A stretch of DNA of 28,040 bases. Source: UBA1140 sp964573285 (GTDB lineage Bacteria > Campylobacterota > Campylobacteria > Campylobacterales > Sulfurovaceae). The notes below the pieces were generated by a model. It did not search any database. It was given only the letters and a program-made list of their open reading frames with translations, and had not been told where the DNA came from. The DNA is taken from assembly GCA_964573285.1 (NCBI GenBank), contig CAZNJD010000059.1, positions 1 through 28,040 on the forward strand. Direction: 5' to 3'. Below, piece by piece: positions 15,707 to 23,677 of the stretch; position 1 is the first letter of the stretch, and each line of letters starts with the position of its first letter. The translations under genes were made by a program, and so were the position numbers.

Positions 15707-15735
15707 TTGACAAGTTAGACTCAATGTTGTATAAT
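15707..15735 (+). promoter_or_regulatory. Consensus sigma-70 promoter of grpE-dnaK
   Basis: TTGACA (15707-15712), 17 bp, TATAAT (15730-15735): both hexamers are the exact consensus with the ideal spacing, the only such promoter I noticed in the window. A -35 box this good is unusual in a Campylobacterota-like genome. The -35 overlaps an imperfect HAIR-like dyad, CTTGACA-N6-ACTCAAT (15706-15725), similar to the HspR site CTTGAGT-N7-ACTCAAG. The grpE ribosome binding site AGGAG is at 15772-15776. Confidence 0.8.
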
Positions 15736-15786
15736 ACGACCTAGTATTTAAATATACATATATACTAACATAGGAGTAATATCTAT

Positions 15787-16341
15787 ATGAGTAAAGATGA
15801 TAAAGAAACTTCTATCGACGCAGAGGTCGAGATTATAGATACAGAAGAGTCAACTGAAATTCAAGAAGATAGTGAGAGCTTAGAAATTGATAAACTAAAA
15901 AATGAGGTTGCACAATGGGAAGATAAGTTTTTAAGGACACATGCAAGTTTTGAAAACAGTAAACGACTTTTGGCAAAGGATAAAGCTGCAGCCGTAGCTT
16001 ATGCTAATGAGAGTTTTGCAAGTGATATTTTAACTGTTATCGATTCTTTAGATAGTGCCTTATCAATGATTAATAAGGTAGATGAGAAAGATACCAATGA
16101 ATTTTTGAAAAAAATGAAAGAGGGATTGACATTAGTTGATGAACAGTTACATAAAGTGCTTGAAAAAAACCATATTAAACCTGTAGTATGTGATAAAGAT
16201 TATGACCCAAATGTCCATCAAGCGATTATGCAAGTAGATAGCGATGAACATGAAAGTGGTCAAATCGTTCAGGTAATGCAAAAAGGTTATACTATAAAAG
16301 ATAGAGTATTACGACCAGCGATGGTAAGTACGGCGAAGTAA
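15787..16341 (+). CDS. grpE: Nucleotide exchange factor GrpE
   Basis: 184 residues. GrpE forms a dimer that releases ADP from DnaK in the cytoplasm. The acidic N-terminal stretch, the long helix (SLEIDKLKNEVAQWEDKFLRT cut short here; about residues 32-55), the four-helix bundle region with DSLDSAL, and the C-terminal beta domain ending GYTIKDRVLRPAMV are all typical. It is 33 bp upstream of dnaK and in one operon with it. No hrcA gene precedes it, although hrcA-grpE-dnaK is the common order in the group; the gene upstream is rpsO with its own terminator. Confidence 0.97.
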   Translation: MSKDDKETSIDAEVEIIDTEESTEIQEDSESLEIDKLKNEVAQWEDKFLRTHASFENSKRLLAKDKAAAVAYANESFASDILTVIDSLDSALSMINKVDEKDTNEFLKKMKEGLTLVDEQLHKVLEKNHIKPVVCDKDYDPNVHQAIMQVDSDEHESGQIVQVMQKGYTIKDRVLRPAMVSTAK

Positions 16342-16374
16342 AATAAATAAAAATAAATAAAATAAGGAAAAAAT

Positions 16375-18252
16375 ATGAGTAAAGTATTAGGAATTGACTT
16401 AGGAACAACAAATTCAGCAATGAGTATTTTTGAAAATGGCGAAGCAAAAATTATTGCAAATAAAGAGGGTAAAAATACAACTCCATCAGTAGTAGCATTT
16501 ACAGATAAAGGTGAAATTCTTGTTGGTGATTCAGCAAAAAGACAAGCTGTAACAAATCCAGAAAAAACAATCTATTCTATTAAAAGAATTATGGGATTGA
16601 TGTTTGATGAAGAACATGCACGAGAAGCAAAAGCTAGATTGCCATATCATATTATCAATAGAAATAGTGCTTGTGCTATAGAAATTGATGATAAAATATA
16701 TACTCCACAAGAGATTTCAGCAAAAATTTTAATAAAATTAAAAGAGGATGCAGAGGCATATTTAGGTGAAGCTATAACTGATGCTGTTATTACTGTTCCT
16801 GCATATTTTAATGATGCACAGAGAAAAGCAACAAAAGAGGCAGGAACTATTGCAGGATTGAATGTTCTTAGAATTATCAATGAGCCAACTAGTGCAGCGT
16901 TAGCATATGGTTTAGATAAAAAAGATGCAGAGCAAATTGTAGTTTATGACCTTGGTGGTGGTACATTTGATGCAACAGTATTGGAGACTGGTGATAATGT
17001 AGTAGAAGTTATGTCAACAGGTGGAGATGCATTCCTTGGTGGTGATGATTTTGATAATAGAATTATTGATTTTGTTGCAAGTGAATTTAAATCTGAAACA
17101 GGGGTAGATATAAAAGCTGATGTAATGGCACTACAGAGAGTTAAAGATGCAGCAGAAGCAGCAAAAAAAGAGCTTTCAAGTTCTACTGAAACTGAAATTA
17201 ATTTACCATTTATTACAGCAGATGCAACAGGACCAAAACACCTTGTTCAAAAAATTACAAGAGCAAAATTTGAGTCATTGATTGATGATTTAGTAACAAG
17301 TACTATTACAACAATTAAAACTGTTTTAGCAGATGCAAATGTATCAACAAATGAAATTAGTGAAGTGGTTATGGTTGGTGGAAGTACTAGAATTCCATTG
17401 GTTCAAGAAGAGGTTAAAAAATTCTTTGGTAAAGAGCTTAATAAATCTGTAAATCCAGATGAGGTTGTTGCTTTGGGTGCTGCTATTCAAGGTGGAGTAC
17501 TAAAAGGTGATGTTAAAGATGTACTTCTACTAGATGTTACACCTCTTTCACTTGGTATTGAGACTTTAGGTGGAGTAACTACTAAAGTAATCGAAAAAGG
17601 TACAACAATCCCAGCGAAGAAATCACAAGTTTTTTCAACAGCAGAGGATAATCAACCAGCAGTAAGTATTCATGTACTTCAAGGTGAAAGAGAATTTTCT
17701 AAAGATAATAAATCATTAGGTATGTTTGAGCTTAGAGATATTCCAGCAGCACCAAGAGGTGTACCACAAATTGAGGTTACATTTGATATTGATGCCAATG
17801 GTATTTTGACAGTTTCTGCACAAGATAAAGGAACAGGAAAATCTCAAGAGATTAAAATCACTGGTTCGTCAGGACTTTCAGATGAAGAGATTGAAAAAAT
17901 GGTACAAGATGCAGAAGCAAATAAAGCAGAAGATGAGAAGAGAAAAGCATTAGTAGATGCTAGAAATCAAGCTGATGCATTAGTTCACCAAACTAAAAAA
18001 TCATTAACTGATTTGGGTGATAATTTTGATGCTACTGAAAAAGCAAATATAGAAACAGCAATTGCTGATGTAGAAGCTATTTTGAAAAATGATTCTGTAA
18101 CCAAAGAACAGATTGAAGAAAAAGTCAAAATATTAACTGAAAAATCTCATAAATTAGCAGAAGCTGTTTATGCCAAAGAGAAAGGTGGTAACAAAGAGAC
18201 GGCTGCAAAAAAAGCAGATGATGATGATATTATTGATGCTGAAGTAGAGTAA
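16375..18252 (+). CDS. dnaK: Chaperone protein DnaK (Hsp70)
   Basis: 625 residues, full length. It folds and protects cytoplasmic proteins with DnaJ and GrpE in an ATP-driven cycle. The ATPase domain shows GIDLGTTNSAM at the start, the phosphate motif VYDLGGGTFDATVLE (about residue 190) and VMVGGSTRIPLVQ (about 333). The interdomain linker DVLLLDVTPLSLGIETLGG, the substrate-binding domain and the acidic tail DDDDIIDAEVE are intact. The start has AAGGAA upstream. Transcription probably continues into the chorismate mutase gene, 36 bp away. No dnaJ follows here. Confidence 0.99.
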   Translation: MSKVLGIDLGTTNSAMSIFENGEAKIIANKEGKNTTPSVVAFTDKGEILVGDSAKRQAVTNPEKTIYSIKRIMGLMFDEEHAREAKARLPYHIINRNSACAIEIDDKIYTPQEISAKILIKLKEDAEAYLGEAITDAVITVPAYFNDAQRKATKEAGTIAGLNVLRIINEPTSAALAYGLDKKDAEQIVVYDLGGGTFDATVLETGDNVVEVMSTGGDAFLGGDDFDNRIIDFVASEFKSETGVDIKADVMALQRVKDAAEAAKKELSSSTETEINLPFITADATGPKHLVQKITRAKFESLIDDLVTSTITTIKTVLADANVSTNEISEVVMVGGSTRIPLVQEEVKKFFGKELNKSVNPDEVVALGAAIQGGVLKGDVKDVLLLDVTPLSLGIETLGGVTTKVIEKGTTIPAKKSQVFSTAEDNQPAVSIHVLQGEREFSKDNKSLGMFELRDIPAAPRGVPQIEVTFDIDANGILTVSAQDKGTGKSQEIKITGSSGLSDEEIEKMVQDAEANKAEDEKRKALVDARNQADALVHQTKKSLTDLGDNFDATEKANIETAIADVEAILKNDSVTKEQIEEKVKILTEKSHKLAEAVYAKEKGGNKETAAKKADDDDIIDAEVE

Positions 18253-18257
18253 AACTT

Positions 18258-18266
18258 TGCTATAAT
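18258..18266 (+). promoter_or_regulatory. Possible internal promoter (extended -10) for the chorismate mutase gene
   Basis: TGCTATAAT is a perfect extended -10 element just after the dnaK stop and 23 bp before the next ATG. A transcript from here would start near 18273 and so would lack the 5' arm of the hairpin at 18262-18290. Confidence 0.45.
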
Positions 18267-18290
18267 AACTCTAAAAAATGGAGTTATTAT
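18262..18290 (+). promoter_or_regulatory. Hairpin covering the ribosome binding site and start codon of the chorismate mutase gene
   Basis: ATAATAACTC (18262-18271) pairs perfectly with GAGTTATTAT (18281-18290) over 10 bp, with a 9-nt loop TAAAAAATG. The GGAG ribosome binding site (18280-18283) and the first two bases of the ATG (18289-18291) lie in the 3' arm and loop edge. In dnaK read-through messages this weak, AU-rich stem would hide the start. Confidence 0.6.
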
Positions 18291-18588
18291 GGATATAAAA
18301 AAATGCAACTCATTAGAAGAAGCTAGAGTAGAAATAGATAAAGTAGATAACAAAATTGTAGAGTTAATAGCTATGCGTAATGCATATATCAAACAGATTG
18401 CCCACTTTAAAAATTCTGTTGAAGAGGTTAAATCAGATGATAGAATTTCAGGTGTAGTAAGTCGTGCAAGAGCTAAAGCTATTGAACTTGACCTCTCACC
18501 TAATCTTATAAATGATATATTTGTAAGATTAATTGATGAGATGGTAGAGAGTGAGATAGCTGAATTTAAAAATGCTAAAAACTTCTAA
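18289..18588 (+). CDS. Chorismate mutase, AroQ class
   Basis: 99 residues, all-helical AroQ fold. It converts chorismate to prephenate for Phe and Tyr synthesis. The active-site set is recognisable: Arg13 in the first helix (LEEARVEIDKVDNKIVELI), Arg30, Lys41 and Asp51-Arg52, in the order of the E. coli enzyme's Arg11, Arg28, Lys39, Asp48 and Arg51. Isochorismate-pyruvate lyase (PchB) has the same fold and is the alternative. It is unusual that this free-standing enzyme lies straight after dnaK; it has a GGAG ribosome binding site inside a hairpin and possibly its own -10 box. Its stop overlaps the convergent lipoprotein gene by 4 bp. Confidence 0.88.
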   Translation: MDIKKCNSLEEARVEIDKVDNKIVELIAMRNAYIKQIAHFKNSVEEVKSDDRISGVVSRARAKAIELDLSPNLINDIFVRLIDEMVESEIAEFKNAKNF

Positions 18589-19238
18589 ATTTTAGACAAA
18601 ATATCTAAAGGTAAAATTTCAGGATATAACTTTCTATATTCTGGATTATCTCCTATAAATTTCCACTCTTCATTACTACTACTACTATTATCTTTAATTG
18701 CTAATAGTTTCTGCTCTTCACGAATAGTTATCTCTCTATTTTTTGGTTCTATTTGTATATTTTCTTTTCCATATTTTTTACTTAGAATATCTCTTAGCAT
18801 ACGGATACTTAACTCATCATTATATAAATTGGGATTGATAAATGCTAGTTTGATAGTTGTTTGGTATTTTAAGTTAGCAAATTCTCCGTTATTATAAGAT
18901 TTAACTCTACCAATATCTGTAATATTGGCATCAAATGATACCACTGCTATATGTGGTGAGGTTAATAGATTATTAAGATATCGTTTGAATATAGTTTTAT
19001 TAATTGGTATAAAAAATTTTGGATAGGTCATATATATAACACCATCTGTATCTAAAGAACTTAACCTCTTCAGATACTCATCAAAATATTTTTTGAGTTC
19101 CAATTGTTTTTTTGTGTAATGTTTTACATTCTTGACTATTTCTATTCTCTTTTTAGGTTCTTCTTTTTTTTGTTCTTTAATATTTTCAACACATCCTGTC
19201 ATTAAAAGTAGTGATAAAATTAATAACTGTTTTTTCAT
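18585..19238 (-). CDS. Lipoprotein of unknown function
   Basis: 217 residues, not recognised. The signal segment KKQLLILSLLLMTGC gives a clear lipobox with Cys16, followed by a lysine/glutamate-rich linker (about residues 20-45) and a folded domain with YMTYPKFFIPINKTIFKRYL, then hydrophobic strands and an Asp/Ser-rich loop (KDNSSSSNEEWKFIG). The mix of helix at the start and strands later recalls NTF2-like domains, but I cannot confirm this. The ATG has a good GGGAGA ribosome binding site. It lies 20 bp after the YyaL-like gene and is probably in its operon, which suggests an envelope role. Confidence 0.8.
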   Translation of the reverse strand: MKKQLLILSLLLMTGCVENIKEQKKEEPKKRIEIVKNVKHYTKKQLELKKYFDEYLKRLSSLDTDGVIYMTYPKFFIPINKTIFKRYLNNLLTSPHIAVVSFDANITDIGRVKSYNNGEFANLKYQTTIKLAFINPNLYNDELSIRMLRDILSKKYGKENIQIEPKNREITIREEQKLLAIKDNSSSSNEEWKFIGDNPEYRKLYPEILPLDILSKI

Positions 19239-19258
19239 ATCTCCCTATCCCCTTACTA

Positions 19259-20779
19259 TTATTTTTTTGCTATTATATCATTTTTCAGATAGAGAAGCAT
19301 GGCTTTTGTCATTTTTGGTGAGCTAAGTGGTTGACGCATAAGATTATATGAGTTTATCTCTAATGTTTTAAATAAAATTTCTCTATAATCACCCTCTATA
19401 AATGGTGATATTTCCTCTATAAGATAGATTATAGTAGCTATAGCAGAAGGATATGTTAAATCATAAATATTATCATATAACTTAAACTGACTATTTGTAA
19501 ATTTCCATTTACCATATTGATAAAATTTCTCTATAGCTCTATTTAGGATAGTTTGTGATAGTATTAGATACTCTTTATTGTTAGTTACTTTATATGCACT
19601 TAGCAGTGCTACACCAAGATAAGCATAATCTTCTAAAAATGCTTGAATATTATCTGTATGATATAGCTTCCCATTTAGATATACTTTTTTTAGAAGTTTA
19701 TCTATAGCTTTAATAGCAGTTTGTAGATATTTATTATCTATAGTAGAAGCAAAAAAAAGTGTATCTATAACCATTGCATTCCATGAGGTAATAATTTTTG
19801 TATCAATAAATATAGAATTATCTTTTTTAGCAAGAGAGTTTGCATAAAATAGAGTACCATCTGACATCTGTTCTAACATAAAATCAATACTTTTAAAAGC
19901 AATATCTTTATATAAATTATTATCTGTTATTTGAAAAGTACGAAGATATACCATAGTAATATTTGCATTATCATATATCATTTTTTCTCTTCTTGGAATA
20001 GTCCAATCTTTATTATTGGCATATTTATAAAAACCACCATTAATATCATCAAAAATTTCTCCATTTGCCATTTTGGTTAATGTTATAGTAGCCATAGATA
20101 AAAGTTCTTGGTTCTTAGTTAGTTGATAACACTCTAATAGTAAATCTATTGTAGATGCATGAATAAATTTTGGTATATCTCCAAATCCTCCATTGATATT
20201 ATCAAAAACTTCACTAAAATTATTAACAATAATTTTTAATATGTTAAAATCTAATTTAGTAGCTTTTATCTCTTTATCTTTAGGATTTATAAACGAGAGT
20301 ACCTCTTTGCCCTTTTCTATGATAGTAAGCTTATCATTCGTATATTTATCTATTATTACAGTTAGAAGCTCATGAAAACCTAAAACATTTCCTTTAGGAT
20401 AGGGTGCTATATAAGCTGCACTATAAAATGGTTCTAAATCTTCTGTCATAAATATAGAAATAGGAGAAGCACAGTTTTGTCCATTCATCAATTTATAAAC
20501 TTGTTTAAAATAGTTATCAATATCTGGTCGTTCATCCTTATCTACTTTGATTGATATAAAGTTTTGGTTGAGTATATTGACTATAGTTTCATCATTAAAT
20601 GATTCCTTTTTCATTATATCACATAAATGTGATGTGCTATATCCAATAGACAAAAAAATTGGTTTTTTTTCAGCTTTGGCTCTCTCAAAAGCATCATTGC
20701 CCCATGGGTACCAATTGACTAAACTATCTTTGTATTCATTCAAATATAATGAAACTTCATGTTTTAAATTAGATGACAA
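19259..20779 (-). CDS. YyaL/DUF255 (SPATA20-like) thioredoxin-fold protein with degraded active site
   Basis: 506 residues; the family is usually about 600-700. The N-terminal thioredoxin-fold domain keeps the family outline: YPWGNDAFERAKAEKKPIFLSIGYS, SIKVDKDERPDID, and an EPFYSAAYIAP segment. A C-terminal six-hairpin-like helical domain follows, reminiscent of glycoside hydrolases and epimerases. The signature that normally reads YSTCHWCH is YSTSHLCD: the first cysteine (residue 50) is Ser, Trp52 is Leu and the final His is Asp, leaving only Cys53. GQGGWP is GQNCAS. The start is TTG at 20777-20779, chosen because AAAAAGGA lies 6 bp upstream and the next ATG (residue 56) would cut off the domain. 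It is divergent from dsbD. Function of the family is not established. Confidence 0.85.
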   Translation of the reverse strand: MSSNLKHEVSLYLNEYKDSLVNWYPWGNDAFERAKAEKKPIFLSIGYSTSHLCDIMKKESFNDETIVNILNQNFISIKVDKDERPDIDNYFKQVYKLMNGQNCASPISIFMTEDLEPFYSAAYIAPYPKGNVLGFHELLTVIIDKYTNDKLTIIEKGKEVLSFINPKDKEIKATKLDFNILKIIVNNFSEVFDNINGGFGDIPKFIHASTIDLLLECYQLTKNQELLSMATITLTKMANGEIFDDINGGFYKYANNKDWTIPRREKMIYDNANITMVYLRTFQITDNNLYKDIAFKSIDFMLEQMSDGTLFYANSLAKKDNSIFIDTKIITSWNAMVIDTLFFASTIDNKYLQTAIKAIDKLLKKVYLNGKLYHTDNIQAFLEDYAYLGVALLSAYKVTNNKEYLILSQTILNRAIEKFYQYGKWKFTNSQFKLYDNIYDLTYPSAIATIIYLIEEISPFIEGDYREILFKTLEINSYNLMRQPLSSPKMTKAMLLYLKNDIIAKK

Positions 20780-20957
20780 ACTAAATCCTTTTTATATCTT
20801 TAAAGCTATTTTTAATATTTTTTTATAAATATGGTACTTATATACACTTTTTATACACATATTAACGAAATTTTTACACTTCATTCGCTATAGTACTATA
20901 AATATTTTGAATATATAACTATATACACTATTCACTTGTAAAAAGGGATTAAAAAGA
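20780..20957. promoter_or_regulatory. Divergent YyaL-like / dsbD intergenic region with repeated TATACAC motifs
   Basis: 178 bp. TATACAC occurs at 20841, 20852 and 20922, the first two spaced exactly one helical turn (11 bp), with a near copy (TTTACAC) at 20874-20880. A perfect 12-bp palindrome TATAGTACTATA lies at 20889-20900 and its first half, preceded by CGC, could be the dsbD -10 box. The ribosome binding site for dsbD is AAAGGG. These look like sites for a regulator shared by the two redox-type genes, but none is proven. Confidence 0.4.
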
Positions 20958-22757
20958 ATGAAAATCTTAAAACTAATGTTATTTGTAACACTATTCTTAA
21001 ATGCGAGTTTTGACTCTGCTTTAAAAGGTCAATCCAAATTTTTGTCACCTCAAGAGGCATTTAAAGTATCTGTCATAGAGGATGGAGATATGCTTAGGAC
21101 AAAAATTATTTTGGGTGATAAAATTCATATTTCTGATGAGTCTCTCAAATATAAAATTATTAAACCAAAAGAGTTTGAGTTAAGTGTTACCAGACCTAAA
21201 GCAGATAAGCTCAATGGTGATATGGTTTATAGAAAACAACTTTTAGTTGATATTCCTATATCAGATATAACATCAAAAAATATTAAAGGTGCTTATAGTT
21301 TGATGATAGAGTTCCAAGGTTGTTCTGATGCAGGAATTTGTTATAATACTGAAAAAAAGATATATAAATTAAAAACACCAAAGCCAAGTTTTTGGAATAG
21401 AATTGAAAATCTAATAAGCTCATCTAGTTCAGGTAATATATCTGATGCACTAACTCATGAAAATCCAATTTTTATTATTTTACTATTTTTGATTTTAGGT
21501 CTGCTATTGGCATTAACTCCATGTATATTTCCTATGATTCCAATTTTGTCATCTATTATTGTGTCACAATCAGGAACAGGAAAACCTAGTGCAATGAAAG
21601 GTTTCTTTACATCTTTGGTTTATGTTTTGTCTATGGCAGTTACATATACTACAGTGGGTGTAATATCTGGATTAATTGGTGCAGATATACAATCAGCTAT
21701 GCAAAATCCTTGGGTATTAGGTACATTTGCTGTGATGTTTTTTGCTTTGGCTATCTCACTATTTGGATATTTTGAGATACAACTTCCCTCTTCATGGCAG
21801 TCTAAAATCAATAGTGCTAGTGATAATGCTCAAGGAAAAGGTATTGTAGGAACGGCAATTATGGGCTTTTTATCAGCCTTTATTATTGGTCCATGTGTTG
21901 CTCCTCCATTAGCAGGTGCTATTCTTTTTATCTCTAAAACAGGAGATGCTATGTTGGGTGGAGTTGCTCTGTTTGTTATGAGTATTGGTATGGGACTTCC
22001 ACTTTTACTTGTAGGTATTGGTGCTGGTAAATTTATGCCTCGTCCAGGTGGTTGGATGACACGAGTTTCTCAAGTATTTGGTGTAATAATGTTAGGTTTT
22101 GCTATATTTATGCTATCTAAAATTGCTCCTGCTTGGATGAGCATACTTCTTTGGTCTCTACTATTTATGGGAATATCTATATATATGGGTGTATTTGATA
22201 ATAGTAGCAACTCTATTGGAATGAGTAAACTATTTAAATTATTAGCTTTTGTATTTTTAATTTATGGTACATCACTTTTTATAGCACTTTTAAGTGGTTC
22301 TACATCTATGTTACATCCATTTGAAAAATTCACAGCACAACCTCTTATAAGAGTTAAGACTACTAATATAGATAAAAATCTAACTAACAGATTAGCTTCT
22401 AACGAAATTACTCCTCAGCTAGGATACTCTATCAAGCGGTTACTCAAAGAGGTAAAAGAGAGTAAAAAACCTGTTATTGTTGATTTTAATAAACGCTCAT
22501 GTCCATCATGTAGAGAACTTGAAGAGATAACTTTTCCAGACCCTGCTGTCAAAGCAGAGATGAAACGATTTACTTTTATTAGTATAGATATTACTAAATA
22601 TAATAATAATGATAAAGCATTATTAAAAAAGTTTAATTTATGGGGTACACCAAATATTATATTTTTTGATAAAGCAAATCATTTCTTGGACAAAAAGTCT
22701 ATTACTGGATTTATCAAACCCAAACCATTTTTAGAAAAACTCAAGTCTATAAAATAG
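20958..22757 (+). CDS. dsbD: Thiol:disulfide interchange protein DsbD
   Basis: 599 residues with all three DsbD domains in order. A signal peptide (about residues 1-17) precedes the periplasmic alpha domain with Cys122 and Cys128 (GCSDAGIC). The eight-helix membrane domain has Cys189 in TPCIFPMIP and Cys313 in GPCVAPPLAG. The C-terminal thioredoxin-like gamma domain has Cys515-Pro-Ser-Cys518 and the cis-Pro GTPN. The protein carries electrons from cytoplasmic thioredoxin across the inner membrane to keep periplasmic thiols reduced, for example for cytochrome c maturation. All six cysteines are present. The cvfB-like start overlaps its stop (TAGTG). Confidence 0.96.
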   Translation: MKILKLMLFVTLFLNASFDSALKGQSKFLSPQEAFKVSVIEDGDMLRTKIILGDKIHISDESLKYKIIKPKEFELSVTRPKADKLNGDMVYRKQLLVDIPISDITSKNIKGAYSLMIEFQGCSDAGICYNTEKKIYKLKTPKPSFWNRIENLISSSSSGNISDALTHENPIFIILLFLILGLLLALTPCIFPMIPILSSIIVSQSGTGKPSAMKGFFTSLVYVLSMAVTYTTVGVISGLIGADIQSAMQNPWVLGTFAVMFFALAISLFGYFEIQLPSSWQSKINSASDNAQGKGIVGTAIMGFLSAFIIGPCVAPPLAGAILFISKTGDAMLGGVALFVMSIGMGLPLLLVGIGAGKFMPRPGGWMTRVSQVFGVIMLGFAIFMLSKIAPAWMSILLWSLLFMGISIYMGVFDNSSNSIGMSKLFKLLAFVFLIYGTSLFIALLSGSTSMLHPFEKFTAQPLIRVKTTNIDKNLTNRLASNEITPQLGYSIKRLLKEVKESKKPVIVDFNKRSCPSCRELEEITFPDPAVKAEMKRFTFISIDITKYNNNDKALLKKFNLWGTPNIIFFDKANHFLDKKSITGFIKPKPFLEKLKSIK

Positions 22758-23605
22758 TGAATAGTACAATAGAGATTGGTAAAATCAATAAATTAAAAGT
22801 TGAACGAGATACAGAATATGGTTTATATTTAAGAGCAGAAAATTTTGATGAAATTCTTTTGCCTAATGCTTATGTAATAGATAATGAGATGCCTTTAGGT
22901 TCTATCTTAGAGGTTTTCGTTTATACTGATTCGGAAGATAGATTAGTAGCTACAACTAAATATCCCTATGCTATGCTCGGAGAGTTCGGATATTTCACTG
23001 TAGTTGATTATAAGCAATATGGTGCTTTTGTAAATTGGGGTTTACCAAAAGACCTTTTTGTACCATTATCCCAACAAAAAGTCTATTTTCATATTGGAGA
23101 AAAGTATATACTTCGTATCTGTTTAGATAAAGAGACAGGACGATTATATGGTACACAAAAAATTGGAAAATGGTTATCCTATAAACCAAAAGATTTAAAA
23201 AAAAATCAAAAGGTCAATATATTAGTTCTCTCTAAAACTCCATTGGGATATAAAGTTATTGTAGAGAATTTATATGAAGGTATGCTTTTTGATAATGAGA
23301 TATTTGAAAAACTTTTTGTAGGAGATAAAAAAGAGGCATATATAAAAAATATTCGCAGTGATGGTAAATTAGATTTAATCTTACAACCTATAGGTAAAAA
23401 ATCAACAGCAGATGTTTTTGAGACTAAAATTTTGAATACTCTTCAAGAGCATAATGGTTTTATAAATATTAACTATAAGAGTAGTGCTGATAAGATTAAA
23501 CAGATATTTGGATTGAGTAAAAAAAGCTTTAAACGGAGTATAACCTCTTTAATAGAACAAAATAAAACTAAACTACAAGAAAATGGAATAAAAATAATTA
23601 AATAA
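22757..23605 (+). CDS. CvfB-like S1 RNA-binding protein
   Basis: 282 residues matching the CvfB/YitL family: tandem S1-like OB folds followed by a winged-helix C-terminus. The visible parts are an N-terminal S1-like segment (VERDTEYGLYLRAENFDEIL), a second with the hallmark YKQYGAFVNWGLPKDLFVP (about residues 80-98), a third near 135-190, and a C-terminal helix-turn-helix-like region (IFGLSKKSFKRSITSLIEQ). Relatives bind RNA and influence virulence-gene expression in Staphylococcus. The start is GTG at 22757-22759, read from the overlap with the dsbD stop TAG, so it is coupled to dsbD; no separate ribosome binding site is visible. Confidence 0.82.
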   Translation: MNSTIEIGKINKLKVERDTEYGLYLRAENFDEILLPNAYVIDNEMPLGSILEVFVYTDSEDRLVATTKYPYAMLGEFGYFTVVDYKQYGAFVNWGLPKDLFVPLSQQKVYFHIGEKYILRICLDKETGRLYGTQKIGKWLSYKPKDLKKNQKVNILVLSKTPLGYKVIVENLYEGMLFDNEIFEKLFVGDKKEAYIKNIRSDGKLDLILQPIGKKSTADVFETKILNTLQEHNGFININYKSSADKIKQIFGLSKKSFKRSITSLIEQNKTKLQENGIKIIK

Positions 23606-23677
23606 ATATTTAATATTTTCATTATTGTTACTAACTCTATCGTTATCATATACTTATCAAAACTAAAAGGGGTAGAA

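Noticed and set aside
15541..15786. Search for a CIRCE element or an hrcA remnant before grpE
   Set aside because: No TTAGCACTC-N9-GAGTGCTAA-like sequence and no open frame resembling HrcA was found.
20841..20930. TTATACACA and ATTCAC words resembling DnaA boxes, so a possible origin
   Set aside because: There is no dnaA or other origin gene nearby, and the words are common in such A/T-rich DNA; the region is an ordinary divergent promoter gap.
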